A stretch of DNA of 64,000 bases. Source: Lepidurus packardi (taxonomy: Eukaryota; Arthropoda; Branchiopoda; Notostraca; Triopsidae). The first letter of the stretch is position 1, and each line of letters begins with the position of its first letter. The notes under the pieces were generated by a model. That model was given only the letters and a program-made list of their open reading frames with translations. It had not been told where the DNA came from and searched no databases. Below, piece by piece: positions 35,291 through 45,772 of this stretch. The position numbers were made by a program, and so were the translations under genes. The stretch covers positions 8,514,565 through 8,578,564 of the forward strand of contig JAKZAN010000001.1 of the NCBI GenBank assembly GCA_023053545.1. The letters are read 5' to 3'.

Positions 35291-35603
35291 ATGTATTTAC
35301 AATCCAACTACCATTTTTGAATTCGAGTGACACCCGTTTGTCATTCGTTTTCCGAGAACGTTTTGAAACCATAATACACACTAGTGTCATTTTATCTCGG
35401 ATTTCCGAAACCTGAGAACCTGTTGTTTCAAGGCAACACGTTCTCCGGATTTAGTTACATATGTACGTAAAGTGTCCCTGGGTCAAACATGACACTAGTG
35501 TGTCACTGGCCAACAATGAATTCTTCTTTTTTCAGCTAGTGGAGTGAAAGAAAATTCAAATTTTAGCGACTCTCATCAACGATTCTTTAATGAGAATCGT
35601 GAA

Positions 35604-35849
35604 GCTAACCTAATCTAACCTAACTTAATAACCTAACCTAAGCTAACCTAGCTTAATAACCTAACCTAAGCTAACGTAACCTAATCAAACCTAAACTAAC
35701 CTAATCAAACCTAAACTAACCTAATCTAACCTATCGTAACTTAACCTATCCTAACTTAACCTAACCTATCCTAACTTAACCTAACCTATCCTAACTTAAC
35801 CTAACCTAACCTATCCTAACTTAACCTAACCTAACCTAACCTAAACTAA
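35604..35849. repeat. Interstitial telomere-like tract 2 (CCTAA)n
   Basis: This is the second copy within unit 2, with a different arrangement: fewer ATCAAACCTAAA units and more CCTATCCTAACTTAA variants. Internal repeat number has therefore changed since the unit was duplicated. Confidence 0.85.
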
Positions 35850-36128
35850 TGTATTTACAATCCAACTACCATTTTTGAATTCGAGTGACACCCGTTCGTC
35901 ATTCGTTTTCCGAGAACGTTTTGAAAAAATAATACACACTAGTGTCGTTTTTATCTCGGATTTCCTAAACTGGAGAACCTGTTGTTTCAAGGATGATATA
36001 AATCGAGCGCCATCTGTAGGTCACGCGAGGAAGCAAATGCGGAAAGTTTATATTTTCATCTGCCACCTGTCCACCTTTATTTGTTTCAGTCGAGGTTGAA
36101 TAGCAGGAATAATAAATATCTGTTGATC

Positions 36129-37771
36129 ATGCTGAAAGCCGTGATTCTAGTGGGTGGCCCCCAAAAAGGTAAGTCTTTTAACGTTTTACATGTAAGGACC
36201 TAAAATGTACTATATTACGATCTACCGTATGCATTTTACTGGTTTTAATTATAGAGAAAGTAAGCGACACGCATCATTTGTAGGTCAATAGGTCAGTTTT
36301 ATTTTACGTAATTTTTCTTCCAGGTACGAGATTCCGGCCTTTGTCATTTGATTTACCGAAGCCATTATTTCCTGTTGCTGGAGTGTCCATCGTTCAGCAT
36401 CACATAGAAGCATGTTTAAGGGTCCCGAACTTGAAAGAGATTCTCCTTCTAGGATTCTATCCTGCAACGGAAATGGCACAGTTTGTGGCTGAAATGACCC
36501 AAGAGTATAAAGTCACCATCAGGTAGCTATCCTTGAATCCTTCCCTTTCCAGTAAATTTTACCTTATAGTACCATAATCCTTTTTAAGGTATTTACAGGA
36601 GTACTCCTTTCTGGGGACTGCAGGAGGAATCTACCACTTTCGAGATCAGATTCGATGTGGCAATCCGGAAGCCTTTTTCGTTCTAAACGGGGATGTTTGT
36701 GCGGATTTTCCCTTAGCAGAGATGTTAGAATTTCACCAAAAAATCACGGACAGCAATATAGCAACTATTATGGCCACTGAAGCTACACGCGCTCAATCCA
36801 AACATTACGGCTGTATTGTCGAAAATAAGGAAACTCACGAGGTTCAGCATTACGTAGAGAAACCTTCGACGTTCGTCGCAAACCTTATCAACTGTGGTGT
36901 CTATATATTTTCTTTGGAAGTATTCCAAAGAATGGCTAGCGTTTTCTACCAGAAACAACAAGATTATTACGAGTAAAGCTTGCATTATCTTATTATACCA
37001 GAAAACCTTAAACATGATGTTATTTGTGATAGTACGGACAAAGAGAACTCGGAAAGAGAAGTTATATATTTGGAAAGAGAGATCCTAATGCCATTGGCTG
37101 GCACAGGTACTGCGCACGTGTACCAAACGACAAAGTGGTGGTCGCAATTAAAAACGCCAGGTGCTGCTATTTACGCCAATCGCCATTATCTACAAGTATA
37201 TAAAGACCGCTGCCCCATTAGGCTGGCCAAAGGCGAAAATATTATCGGGGACGTATTTATTCACCCATCAGCCAATGTTCATCCCACAGCATTGGTAAAT
37301 TAAAAAAATACACTATTTCAATCGGGCTTAATTTAGAGAATTCCGGGCCTAAAAGTTAGGTCCAAACGTAAGCATAGGCAAAGGCGCCACGGTTCGAGCC
37401 GGAGCTCGTATTAAGGAGTCAATCGTGTTGGGGCAGAGCGATGTGAAAGAACACTCTTTGGTTATGCATAGCATAATCGGATGGAATAGCACAGTTGGAG
37501 CCTGGACACGAGTGGAGGGCACACCCTGTGACCCCAACCCGGATAAGGCTTTTGCTAAGATGGACAATGCTCCCTTATTTAACAGCAATGGAAAACTGAA
37601 TCCTTCCATAACAATTTTAGGTAATGCATTAATATCTACGATACATGTTTTAAAAAATGTCTTCGTTTAGGGTGTAATGTCACGGTACCTGACGAAGTGA
37701 TTGTGCTGAATTCAATCGTATTGCCTCATAAGGAATTAACGAGGAGTTTTAAGAACGAAATTATCCTATAA
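36129..37771 (+). CDS. GMPPA: Mannose-1-phosphate guanyltransferase regulatory subunit alpha, 6 exons
   Basis: Exons: 36129-36168, 36324-36522, 36589-36972, 37033-37294, 37356-37620 and 37671-37771, giving 416 residues (human 420). The N-terminal nucleotidyltransferase fold starts [20 protein letters not shown] and continues with [19 protein letters not shown] and [20 protein letters not shown]. The C-terminal left-handed beta-helix has [12 protein letters not shown] and ends [25 protein letters not shown] binds GMPPB and acts as the GDP-mannose feedback sensor in GDP-mannose synthesis for N-glycans and GPI anchors. A TAA at 36974-36976 lies in a 60 nt intron (donor GTAAAG, acceptor TGATAG), so it is not a premature stop. 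The fifth exon uses the acceptor AAAAG at 37351-37355, which best restores ALLGPNVS. Confidence 0.95.
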
Positions 37772-39127
37772 TTTTATGAAGTTTCGGGTTTTGGAAAAAA
37801 GAAGCTATACAGTGTGTTTATTGATAAATTGCAAAATATAATAAGGTAAGAAATTGAAGCCAACAGTTTCTCTCACGTGTGGCGTGGGTTACACTTTTGC
37901 TCCGTGTGGTTGGGTGTGGTTGGTTTGAAATACAGGTTTTCTGACAAAGGTGAAAGAGTCGTTATATAACTAACACCTTCCGGTTTCGGTGCTGTGGTTA
38001 AAATTTAGAGCAGTTTGAAAGTACCCAAGATCCTTTTTTTCTTTTTGTTATATGCATAGAAAGAGAGCAAGTTATACACTATTCTTACATAATTATCCCA
38101 AGGTTAGCATTGTAAGGAAAACTGAACCTTTCACAAGTGCAATTGCCAGAAAATGTACGAAACTGTGGGAGTAGCAATGGGACGCCGGTGTCGGTTTATG
38201 CTGGGCTCAAAACATAATACAAGGAAAACTTACTGACCTTGGAAATTTTTAGATACATTAACGTTTGCGGTGTATTTTTTTTTTTTTTTTTTTTACAATT
38301 TAACATTTTGTCTTTATACATGAATGAGTTTATGAGATGGCGAGTTTATAGAATGTTCCAGGCTATATTTGGTTCTAAGCACTTCAGTTAATTCCATTCC
38401 AAGTTGAACAACCTCTATATGATTGTTAAGATGAAACAGTAGCCGTCAAACTCGTTTAAGATGACACCTAACCACATCGCTTTTTATGATATAATTACAC
38501 AGCGAGGGAGGTCAATTATTCTCAGAAATCCCTAGGATACGAATGCTCCCTTTTTCTCGAATTCTCTTTTGTTTTAGCAATAACAATCCCTTGTTCTACC
38601 TTGACCTTCAACATCACGCCCTCCTGATTTGTTTTTTCCTTTTCAAGAAAGTACATCTCGCCCAAGCTTTAAGCAAAAAAAGAATACAAATAGTCGTTAC
38701 GCCCTCGAGAATTAGGCGTTCTTTTGAGCTGTCCAACTGCCGTTGAACTTTTCAGATGAGTTCTTCTTGAATTGCTGTATAGTTTTAGTGTAACTATTAA
38801 AGTTCAACCAGGCAGGAAGCAAACTATGTATGATTCTTTTGTGTTCTAAAACATTGGTTTCAGTGCTCTCGCCTTGCCCTACGGTCACGCTCTTATAGTT
38901 TAATTTAGGTGTACGCAATTGATATTTTCCGGAACTACGATTTCTGAGCAGAAATACAGCTTTGAAATTCCAAAACGGCACCAGCCACATACTAGCTTTT
39001 CTTCGCGAATCCACTCATTCAATCATCACCATATACAAGTTTTCGGTAGGTTATTTAACTTGATTGGTAATCCCATCATATATATGTGACACATATATTT
39101 ATATGCTACTTCATATATAAGCTTTGT
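37772..39127. other. Intergenic region with poly-T run and an unrecognised minus frame
   Basis: This lies downstream of GMPPA. A T-run of about 24 is at 38273-38296. A 100-codon minus-strand frame at 38712-39014 has fairly normal composition but no signal peptide, domain or splice partner that I can see. It is not called as a gene. Confidence 0.4.
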
Positions 39128-39391
39128 TGTCTCTATCCAGCATTTTGGCTTTGGCCGCTGCTGATCCGGCTGCACCTGCTGAATACCATAAAGCTGATGG
39201 TACTTTGTTGTCAACGTACGACTATCCCACTACCGCACTACGACTATCCCACTATCGCACTACAGCGCTGGTCGTGCTCTGTTTACCAAAAACTACCGGG
39301 CTTCTATCATCTCGATATCACCGCGTATCACGCTCCTTCTCCTATCAACAACGAGTACAGCGACTACCCTGCTTCTGCGTGACCAGCATTA
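39128..39391 (+). pseudogene. Degenerate small secreted (cuticle-like) protein remnant
   Basis: A splice acceptor-like CTATCCAG precedes a frame that starts ILALAAADPAAPAEYHKADG, typical of the signal peptide end and start of small arthropod cuticle proteins. A 22 bp direct repeat (TACGACTATCCCACTA...) then shifts the frame; the other frame continues YDYPTIAL and ends EYSDYPASA with a stop near 39381. No first exon is certain. It is probably a dead or repeat-expanded gene. Confidence 0.35.
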
Positions 39392-39988
39392 AAATCTATT
39401 AAACTCTCACGAGTCAAGATTGGATGTGACCCATATGTCTATTATGTCTCTGGATCCCACAAACAATTTCTTATCGTGAGTGTCCGAACTCCTATCGTTA
39501 CACCGTCCAAATACACTAATACCATAAAAGCCTTTTCTTACGTACTACGATTAACTAGGAATTACAAGGTTTTTCTTAGGAAGCTAGAACCTTGTCATCC
39601 TACGATTTTACTAATATCGTAGGACGTGATATAGAAATCTTGTTTACTGATTGGGTCAGGCATTCTTACAGGAATAACTAAAAGAGATACAAATGGAGCG
39701 AAATTCATCACGATAATTGTATCTTACATTTTCCCAGAAGGTTTACATGATGTCACCTTATAACAAATGGGCAAATGGCTAAAATTTAAGTTATGCTTTT
39801 AGAACATAAAAGGTATGATAATTACCAAGAAGCACTGCTCCGGCTGGTCCAAAGGTAAAATAGCGCCTCTAGCGCATAACTTTTAATAAACATTTTGCAA
39901 AAAAACTTTCTTTTATAGCCCTTAGATGGCGAGTGTTGCAAATCAAGTACACTGTGTCTAAATTATCCCAAAGCTTACCCCCTCAAGG

Positions 39989-40535
39989 GTGGTTCACACT
40001 ACCATTCAAAATCAAAAATCACCAGTCAAAATCAAGAAAATCACTGACTGGGGGCGTGGTTTGGTCTGATTTGGTCTGACTTGTGCCATTCAAATAAGAT
40101 TGAATTTGGGTCCTTTGACTGTTGTGATTTGTGTGACTTTGTGAAAAACATGCAGGAAACTTTGGTTTTTGAGCAGCTAAATAATAAATAAAACTGTAAA
40201 AAGCTATCCAGATTTACTGAATTAATATTATAAAGTTTTATGTTGCAGTTTTATGTTTTGGCTGCAACATAAAACTTTTTTATATTAATTCAGTAAATCT
40301 GGATAGCTTTCCTGCAAGTTTCCTGCATGTTTTTCATACAACTTTCCTTGGCATGTCACACAAATCACAAAAATCACACAAATGTGGCAAGTCACACAAA
40401 TCACAACAAAGGACCCAAATTCAATCTTATTTGAATGGCACAAGTCAGACCAAATCAGACCAAACCACGCCCCCAGTCAGTGATTTTCTTGATTTTGACT
40501 GGTGATTTTTGATTTTGAATGGTAGTGTGAACCAC
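39989..40535. mobile_element. Fold-back element, 547 bp, near-perfect palindrome
   Basis: The arms begin GTGGTTCACACTACCATTC and are almost perfect reverse complements for about 150 bp, then diverge briefly. They pair again around a short loop (40250-40262; AAAGCTATCCAGATTTACTG on both sides). The right arm carries an internal duplication of a CACACAAATCACA stretch. No coding frame is present and no exact target duplication is visible. This is a fold-back or MITE-type element; its RNA would form one long hairpin. Confidence 0.85.
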
Positions 40536-41267
40536 TTCAGAAGTGAAGTGTGTTGTTTGAAAACGTCAGATAATATGCCAGGATATTTTGTTGCTTGGGG
40601 AATTGAAGTTAGAGTAACTAAATACCAAACTTGTGTGTTTGGAAAATTTCAATGACTATCCTTTGTTCTAATAGATTTGGTTGGGCTTCAGTTCAGAGCA
40701 ACAAGTGTCGCGTGGGACACAACCAAATTACTACAAATAGTGTTGGCAAATTGGCGCCAATTAAACCTTGCTTTTTCTGGGATTATTTTAACTGTGTAAA
40801 CTTTAGTGTATCAATATTAACTAAGTTCGCCTTCGGATACCAAAGTATTTCGAATGTCCACAGGTAGTATACAATTCTAACTGGCCAACTATTCGGTTCT
40901 CAAATTTGAGAAGCGTACAAAGTAGTCCTGAAATTCTACTGTCAATACCAGATTTATACCAAGTCTTATGATATGCCCTTTCCGGTTCACCTTTTTCCGA
41001 ACCGTCAGTAAATAGCTCGCTTTTCAGCTTGAGCTCTGGAAGTAGTCCAGGATTGCGTTAACAAAAGGCCTTTATTGCTTATTTCAACCAACAACAAGTT
41101 TTAACTTTGCGTCGAACTTAGTTCACATGTCCTAGAAGCGTAGAAGTCAAGGGACGGTTCAAAAGGGTCATTCTGGAGCAGTTTTTTCTTCTAACATCCG
41201 CCAGTAGTTCAGTTCCCATTTGTAGATGGTAAAGATGGACGGACCGGCTAGTTAAGACTACTCGATC

Positions 41268-41627
41268 TTAGTAAACGACAGCAGCAGGAGCAGCAGCATA
41301 GTATGCACCCGTTCTATAGCTAGTGGGTAGAGCAGCTGCTGCAACGGGGACAGCAGACGCTTGGTAACCAACGCGATAGGGTACGTAGGGGAAGGCCCCT
41401 CCAGCTAGGGACCTGTAACCATACGAGAGTCGGGTGGCAGCGGTCGGGTAGTAGCCATAAGTAGCAAAGAAGAACTCATCGGCGGATTGATCGCTCTTTT
41501 CGGCATCACCGGCGAAAGCCACAGCCAACAACGCGAACAGCGCAACGGAGCTCTAAGAAAAGTAATTTGATAAGTCAACTGTTGCTGACACCCAAGACTT
41601 AAGATAGCTTACCAACAACTTGAACAT
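41268..41627 (-). CDS. Small secreted Tyr/Ala-rich protein, gene A
   Basis: Two exons, 41627-41613 and 41552-41268, give 99 residues. Exon 1 encodes only MFKLL; exon 2 continues the signal peptide SSVALFALLAVAFA. The mature protein starts GDAEKSDQSADEFFF, followed by the family core ATYGYYPTAA, then a Tyr/Val/Ala/Pro-rich tail with no cysteine. TATAAAAG is at 41709-41702 upstream. I know of no named domain; structural matrix, cuticle or eggshell use is inferred from composition only. Gene A' at 46210 encodes the same protein. Confidence 0.82.
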
Positions 41628-41701
41628 GATTATATGTTTGAGGGTAGTTGCTTGGTGAAGGCTAGCAAAAGACTGGTACTTGCTAAGGGTTTTAGGGAAG
41701 C

Positions 41702-41709
41702 TTTTATAC
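41702..41709 (-). promoter_or_regulatory. TATA box of gene A, shared by the family
   Basis: TATAAAAG on the minus strand. Equivalent boxes lie about 80-90 nt upstream of the ATG in A', B, B', C, C' and E, embedded in a shared context (AGTATAAAAGCTG in most). Confidence 0.6.
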
Positions 41710-43196
41710 TACTTCAAACGTTGGTTTTGTTATTGGGGTGTGCGAGGTTATAAGACTTGTTGTGAGTACTTACTTAAACTCTTTTTCGTGCTAACGACGT
41801 TTTGTTCTTTCGTATATTGGCTTTTGGTCCAGAACTAACAAAAACTGAGTAACGGTGCCTCTAGCGACGACGAATGTTTTCGGCCAGTTTTGCGGATTTA
41901 ATGTAGCTGTCTTTTATATTCATCTAAATTAAGGACAATATTTACACGTTCTTTTTTCTGCATTATTAAAGATAGGTTCACTGATCCACACTGTTCGATT
42001 ATTAAGCGAATTTGACAGGATATATTTAAATTGTGCGCCAGTTGATGCAATGGGCGTTTGTCACGTATATGTTCGTATCATTTGAGGGTCGAAAAACGTG
42101 GGTTCCTCGAGAATAACAAATTTGAGATTAGAACACTATTTCTGCTGATGATGCAATAACCGATTCCCTGTATGTGTTACTGCGATCTATTTTAAATGCA
42201 AAGATTGAAGACAGTGTGTGCAATAGTAAACACAATTTCTGTTGAAATTCAAATGTAATGCACGTAAATAAGTTTGGTTAAATAAATATATTATATAAAG
42301 ATATTATATATATATTATATATATTATAATAAAGATATTAGTCGAAATATGCATTTAGTAATTTGGTTCCTCAGTTTCTCTGAGATGAAATAGGCAATAT
42401 TACCATTCGGTATCTTAAGATAATAGACAAATTTTTTTATAACAAGGAGTTTTGTTTATTTCTCAAGTTACAACAGGCTCAAACTATGGCGTCAAACACA
42501 ACTAATCACGGAAAATGCTCAAAGTCCAGGTATGGTTACAAAGGGTCATTAATGGTTATTTCTTCTGCTAACATTAGTAGCTTGGGATCCCGTCTATAAG
42601 ATGATAGTTCGGGTTGGTGCTTTACGAAAGTTTGCGCCATATTGTTTTCGTTGGCATGGTTTCTGATAACAAACCAGCACGTAGTTTATCGCAGAAAATA
42701 TACGGTGTATAACTTTCTAAATAGGAGCTATATAAATCTTTTCACCCTTAAAGCTAGTGACATAACATAGAAAATTAGTAAAACTTGACAGTTTTGGTGT
42801 CCCCAGCTTGAAGTACAGCTTGTACTATTTTGCACATTTTGTGAAGTTAAGCGTTAGGACATTGCGTTGTACTGTCTATTCCCAACCCTTGTTTAATGTT
42901 AACGTTAAGGTTTCGAGAATTAATATTACGTTAACGTCTCGTCAACGGTCGGAAATGATTACTTTCAGTGAAAATATAGTGATTTAAGATAATGGACTCG
43001 AAATTTTTGTTAACAATGGCTTTGTTTATTTTTTCAACCAACGTGTTTAAATTAGATTGTCAAACATAGTTCACTCTCCGAATGTATCAGAGTCCAGGGG
43101 CGATTGGAAAGGGTCGTGATCAGTCAGATTCTTCTGCTAACGTCCGCCTAACAGCTCGGGTTCCGTACTTCAAGGTGGAGTGTAAAGAACGACTGC

Positions 43197-43622
43197 TTAG
43201 GCCTTCGCGGGGGCAGCGACCACTGCAGCGGGGAATGCTTGGTATCCAGCGGGGTAAGCCGCTTGGTATGTGGCAGGGAAAGCTGCTTGGTATCCGGCGG
43301 GGTAAGCCACTTGATATGTGGTAGGGAAAGCCCCTTGGTAGGCAAAGGGGTAGGCCGATGGGTATGCAGGTACGTTGTTGTAAGCATAAGCAATTCGGTT
43401 GGCAGCGGTCGGGTAGTAGCCATAAGTAGCAAAGAAAACCTCATCGGCGGATTGATCGCTCTTTTCGGCTTCAGTGGCGAAAGCCACAGCCAACAAAGCG
43501 AACAAGGCAACGGAGCTCTAAAGAAGGGAAATACATACCATTAGTTAAATACCCTTTAAATTAGTATTAATTAGTTAAGCTTTACCCTACGACTTAGGGC
43601 AACTTACCAACAACTTGAACAT
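43197..43622 (-). CDS. Small secreted Tyr/Ala/Pro-rich protein, gene B
   Basis: Exons 43622-43608 (MFKLL) and 43517-43197 give 111 residues. The signal peptide is MFKLLSSVALFALLAVAFA. The mature start is TEAEKSDQSADEVFFATYGYYPTAANR. The tail is a string of AYPAGYQ / AFPTTYQ heptad-like repeats and ends AAPAKA. No cysteine is present. A TATA box (TATAAAAG) is at about 43703-43696. The repeats resemble silk-like or cuticle-like low-complexity proteins, but no binding domain is recognised. Confidence 0.82.
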
Positions 43623-44760
43623 GGTGATACTTGGGAGGTGGTTGCTCGGCGAAGGCTAGCAGAAGACTGGGTACTAATTGCCGATTTTGGATCAGCTTTT
43701 ATACTACTTTATCGTAAGGGTTTGGTCCTGGCATGGTCAAGGTTATCTGTTTTGTTTCCAAAAACTTGAATGACAGGCTTAAGCAAACTAGAGACCAGTT
43801 CAGGTCAGTTTGAAACAAAAGCCAGGAAATTTCCGTTATTTGGTATTCAATTGTACACTGTAAGAAATGCTTATAACCTTAGAATTTTTTTTTACATAAA
43901 GGAACCTCAATTTTTAATAGCAAATCAATTTCCATATTTATATTGTATTTTTCCTAATGTATGTACTAGTTTGTGTACTTAAACTTGTAAAATTACATTA
44001 TAAATTTCGAGGCACTTAAAAGTGCCTCAGAATTCTGTACTATGTTGTAATTTTAAAATATTATTTTGTATACTTACGATTATTTTATTGGCACAGAAGG
44101 TAGCACAATATTTAACTGCAAAGTTAAAATGAAAACAAACCACTTGAAATGCCACGCATGAATGTCTCATTCCTGGTACACTTTTTCCAGTACCAGTCGG
44201 TAAAATATACCAAGCCGACCTTAATGAACGTAGTTCCCGTCTAAAAAGTTACCGAGCCAAGCAATACTATATATCGGATTTGTGGAATGAGCTTCAGAAG
44301 ATTAAAACGCATACCCAATATTAAAGCTGAAATTAAAAGGTTCCTATCAGTTAGGATTTATCATTTATTATAGCGTCGATACGCAATGCCAAGGTAGGCC
44401 AGAGTAACCCTCTCACAGGTTCCAACTGACGTTAATAAAAACATTCAATAAGTTGAAACTGTTTAGCAAGACTTAATAATAAAAAGTAAGAGAATATTAA
44501 TAACTTTTACTCAGTGTCTATAATTTGTAAAGCTTTCGAATCTTTTTGAAACAAGGCCTTTGTTTATTTTAATCAATCAACAATTTAAGTTACAAGGCGT
44601 CAAACTTAGTTTACAAAATCGTATTCGTGGAAGTCCATGGGATGTTTCAAAGGGTCGTTAAAGATCAGTTTCTGCAAGTATCCTTCTGATTGCTCGAGTC
44701 CCGTACGTCGATGGTCTATTCGGGTTCATACCATGATATAGTTGTGTAAAGAACGACTGA

Positions 44761-45259
44761 TTAGGCCTTAGCGGGGGCAGCGACCACTGGGAATCCAGCG
44801 TGGTAACCTTGATATCCGACGGGGAAAGCCGCTCGGTATGTGGTGGGGAAAGCCGCTTGGTATCCGGCGGGGTAAGTGGCAGTTTGGTATGCATAACCAG
44901 CGGGGAAAGCATCCGCCTGGTATCCGTATCCAGCAGGGAAAGCAGAGGCTTGGTAGGCGACGGGGTAGCCGGCGGGGTAGGCCGATGGGTATCCAGCTAC
45001 GTTATGGTAACCATAAGCAATTCGGCTGGCAGCGGTCGGGTAGTAGCCATAAGTAGCAAAGAAGACCTCATCGGCAGATTGATCGCTCTTTTCGGCTTCA
45101 GTGGCGAAAGCCACAGCCAACAAAGCGAACAAGGCAACGGAGCTCTAAAGAAGGGAAATACATACCATTAGTTAAATACCCTTTAAGTTAGTTTAAATTA
45201 GTAATAATTAGTTAAGCTTTACCCTAAGATTTAGGGCAACTTACCAACAACTTGAACAT
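44761..45259 (-). CDS. Small secreted Tyr/Ala/Pro-rich protein, gene C
   Basis: Exons 45259-45245 (MFKLL) and 45144-44761 give 132 residues. The signal peptide and N-terminal DQSADEVFFATYGYYPTAA block are as in gene B. The tail is longer, with AFPAGY and AYPAGYQ repeats, and ends VVAAPAKA. C differs from B mainly in repeat number. A TATA-like TATAAAAG is at about 45340-45333. Expression probably follows that of B, since promoter and 5' UTR sequences are closely similar. Confidence 0.82.
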
Positions 45260-45772
45260 GGTGATACTTGGGAGGTGATTGCTCGGCGAAGGCTAGCAGA
45301 AGACTGGATACTGATGAGGGGTTTCAGTGCAGCTTTTATAGTCCTTTTACACGGAAGATTCTGGTTACGGTGTATTCAAGGTTAAATAACCCTTGTCTTT
45401 AAGATGTGAAAAATACAAGCAAGTTGTGGCCATTCTCATCATGTATACTGTACCACTATTTTTACGAAACGCGTTTGGTAGCTCCGGTAAAGAGTTGCCG
45501 ACGCCCTGTTTACAACAAAGCTAATAAAGTGGTTCTCGGTCGTGTACAGTTTACCTTTTTTTGTGCTAAGTTCGTTGATCTGGTTCACTTGTTCGTTTTA
45601 TACCCCTCTAATCGTCATAGGCATTGTTTAATACGAACTTGACCATACTAAAATAGTGCAAGGAACAAGGAAGCAAAGAATTTTAGCGAGTTCAACAATT
45701 CCGGTTTTGCGTAAAATTTAGCGAAGACTTTTCGATTTCTAAACTTGATATACTGTAAAAAAACGTTTTCGT

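Larger units (their letters stand above)
34878..35993. repeat. 585 bp tandem unit containing CCTAA telomere-like runs, about 1.9 copies
   Basis: Unit 1 starts at 34878 and unit 2 at 35463, both with GTACGTAAAGTGTCCC. Each unit has a unique 5' part with the palindrome ACACTAGTGT, then a CCTAA-rich tract (35019-35290 and 35604-35849), then a unique 3' part that again contains ACACTAGTGT and ends TTCTCCGGATTTAGTTACAT in unit 1. Unit 2 stops being similar near 35993. The end of a previous unit is preserved left of the retrotransposon (28545-28579). The near-terminal TGACACTAGTGTGT occurs in inverted orientation at both ends of a unit, so the unit itself may be a transposon that carries telomere-like sequence. 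Confidence 0.88.
40831..42629. repeat. Duplicated segment A (1.8 kb), copy 1
   Basis: This segment is nearly identical to 45773-47571 at a constant offset of 4942. I noticed one substitution after the first few bases (near 42141). It contains gene A, its promoter and 1 kb of upstream sequence with an AT-dinucleotide stretch (42285-42345). It is the left part of tandem unit 1. Confidence 0.93.
42630..45771. repeat. Duplicated segment BC (3.1 kb), copy 1
   Basis: This matches 50019-53158 at offsets of 7388-7390, with scattered substitutions and small indels, clearly more than between the two A segments. It contains genes B and C. The left border abuts segment A directly, where unit 2 instead has the 2.45 kb stretch with D and E. 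Confidence 0.92.

Noticed and set aside
36974-36976. In-frame TAA in GMPPA suggesting a pseudogene
   Set aside because: A 60 nt GT-AG intron (36973-37032) removes it and keeps the frame, in line with intron sizes in this region.
42285-42345. AT-dinucleotide run as a replication origin or regulatory element
   Set aside because: A simple microsatellite copied with segment A (also at 47227-47287); nothing else supports a function.
43239-45171. Plus-strand frames of about 100-120 codons opposite genes B and C (also in B', C')
   Set aside because: They are shadows repeated in each duplicate, without start context or family features; the minus-strand genes have signal peptides, introns and TATA boxes.
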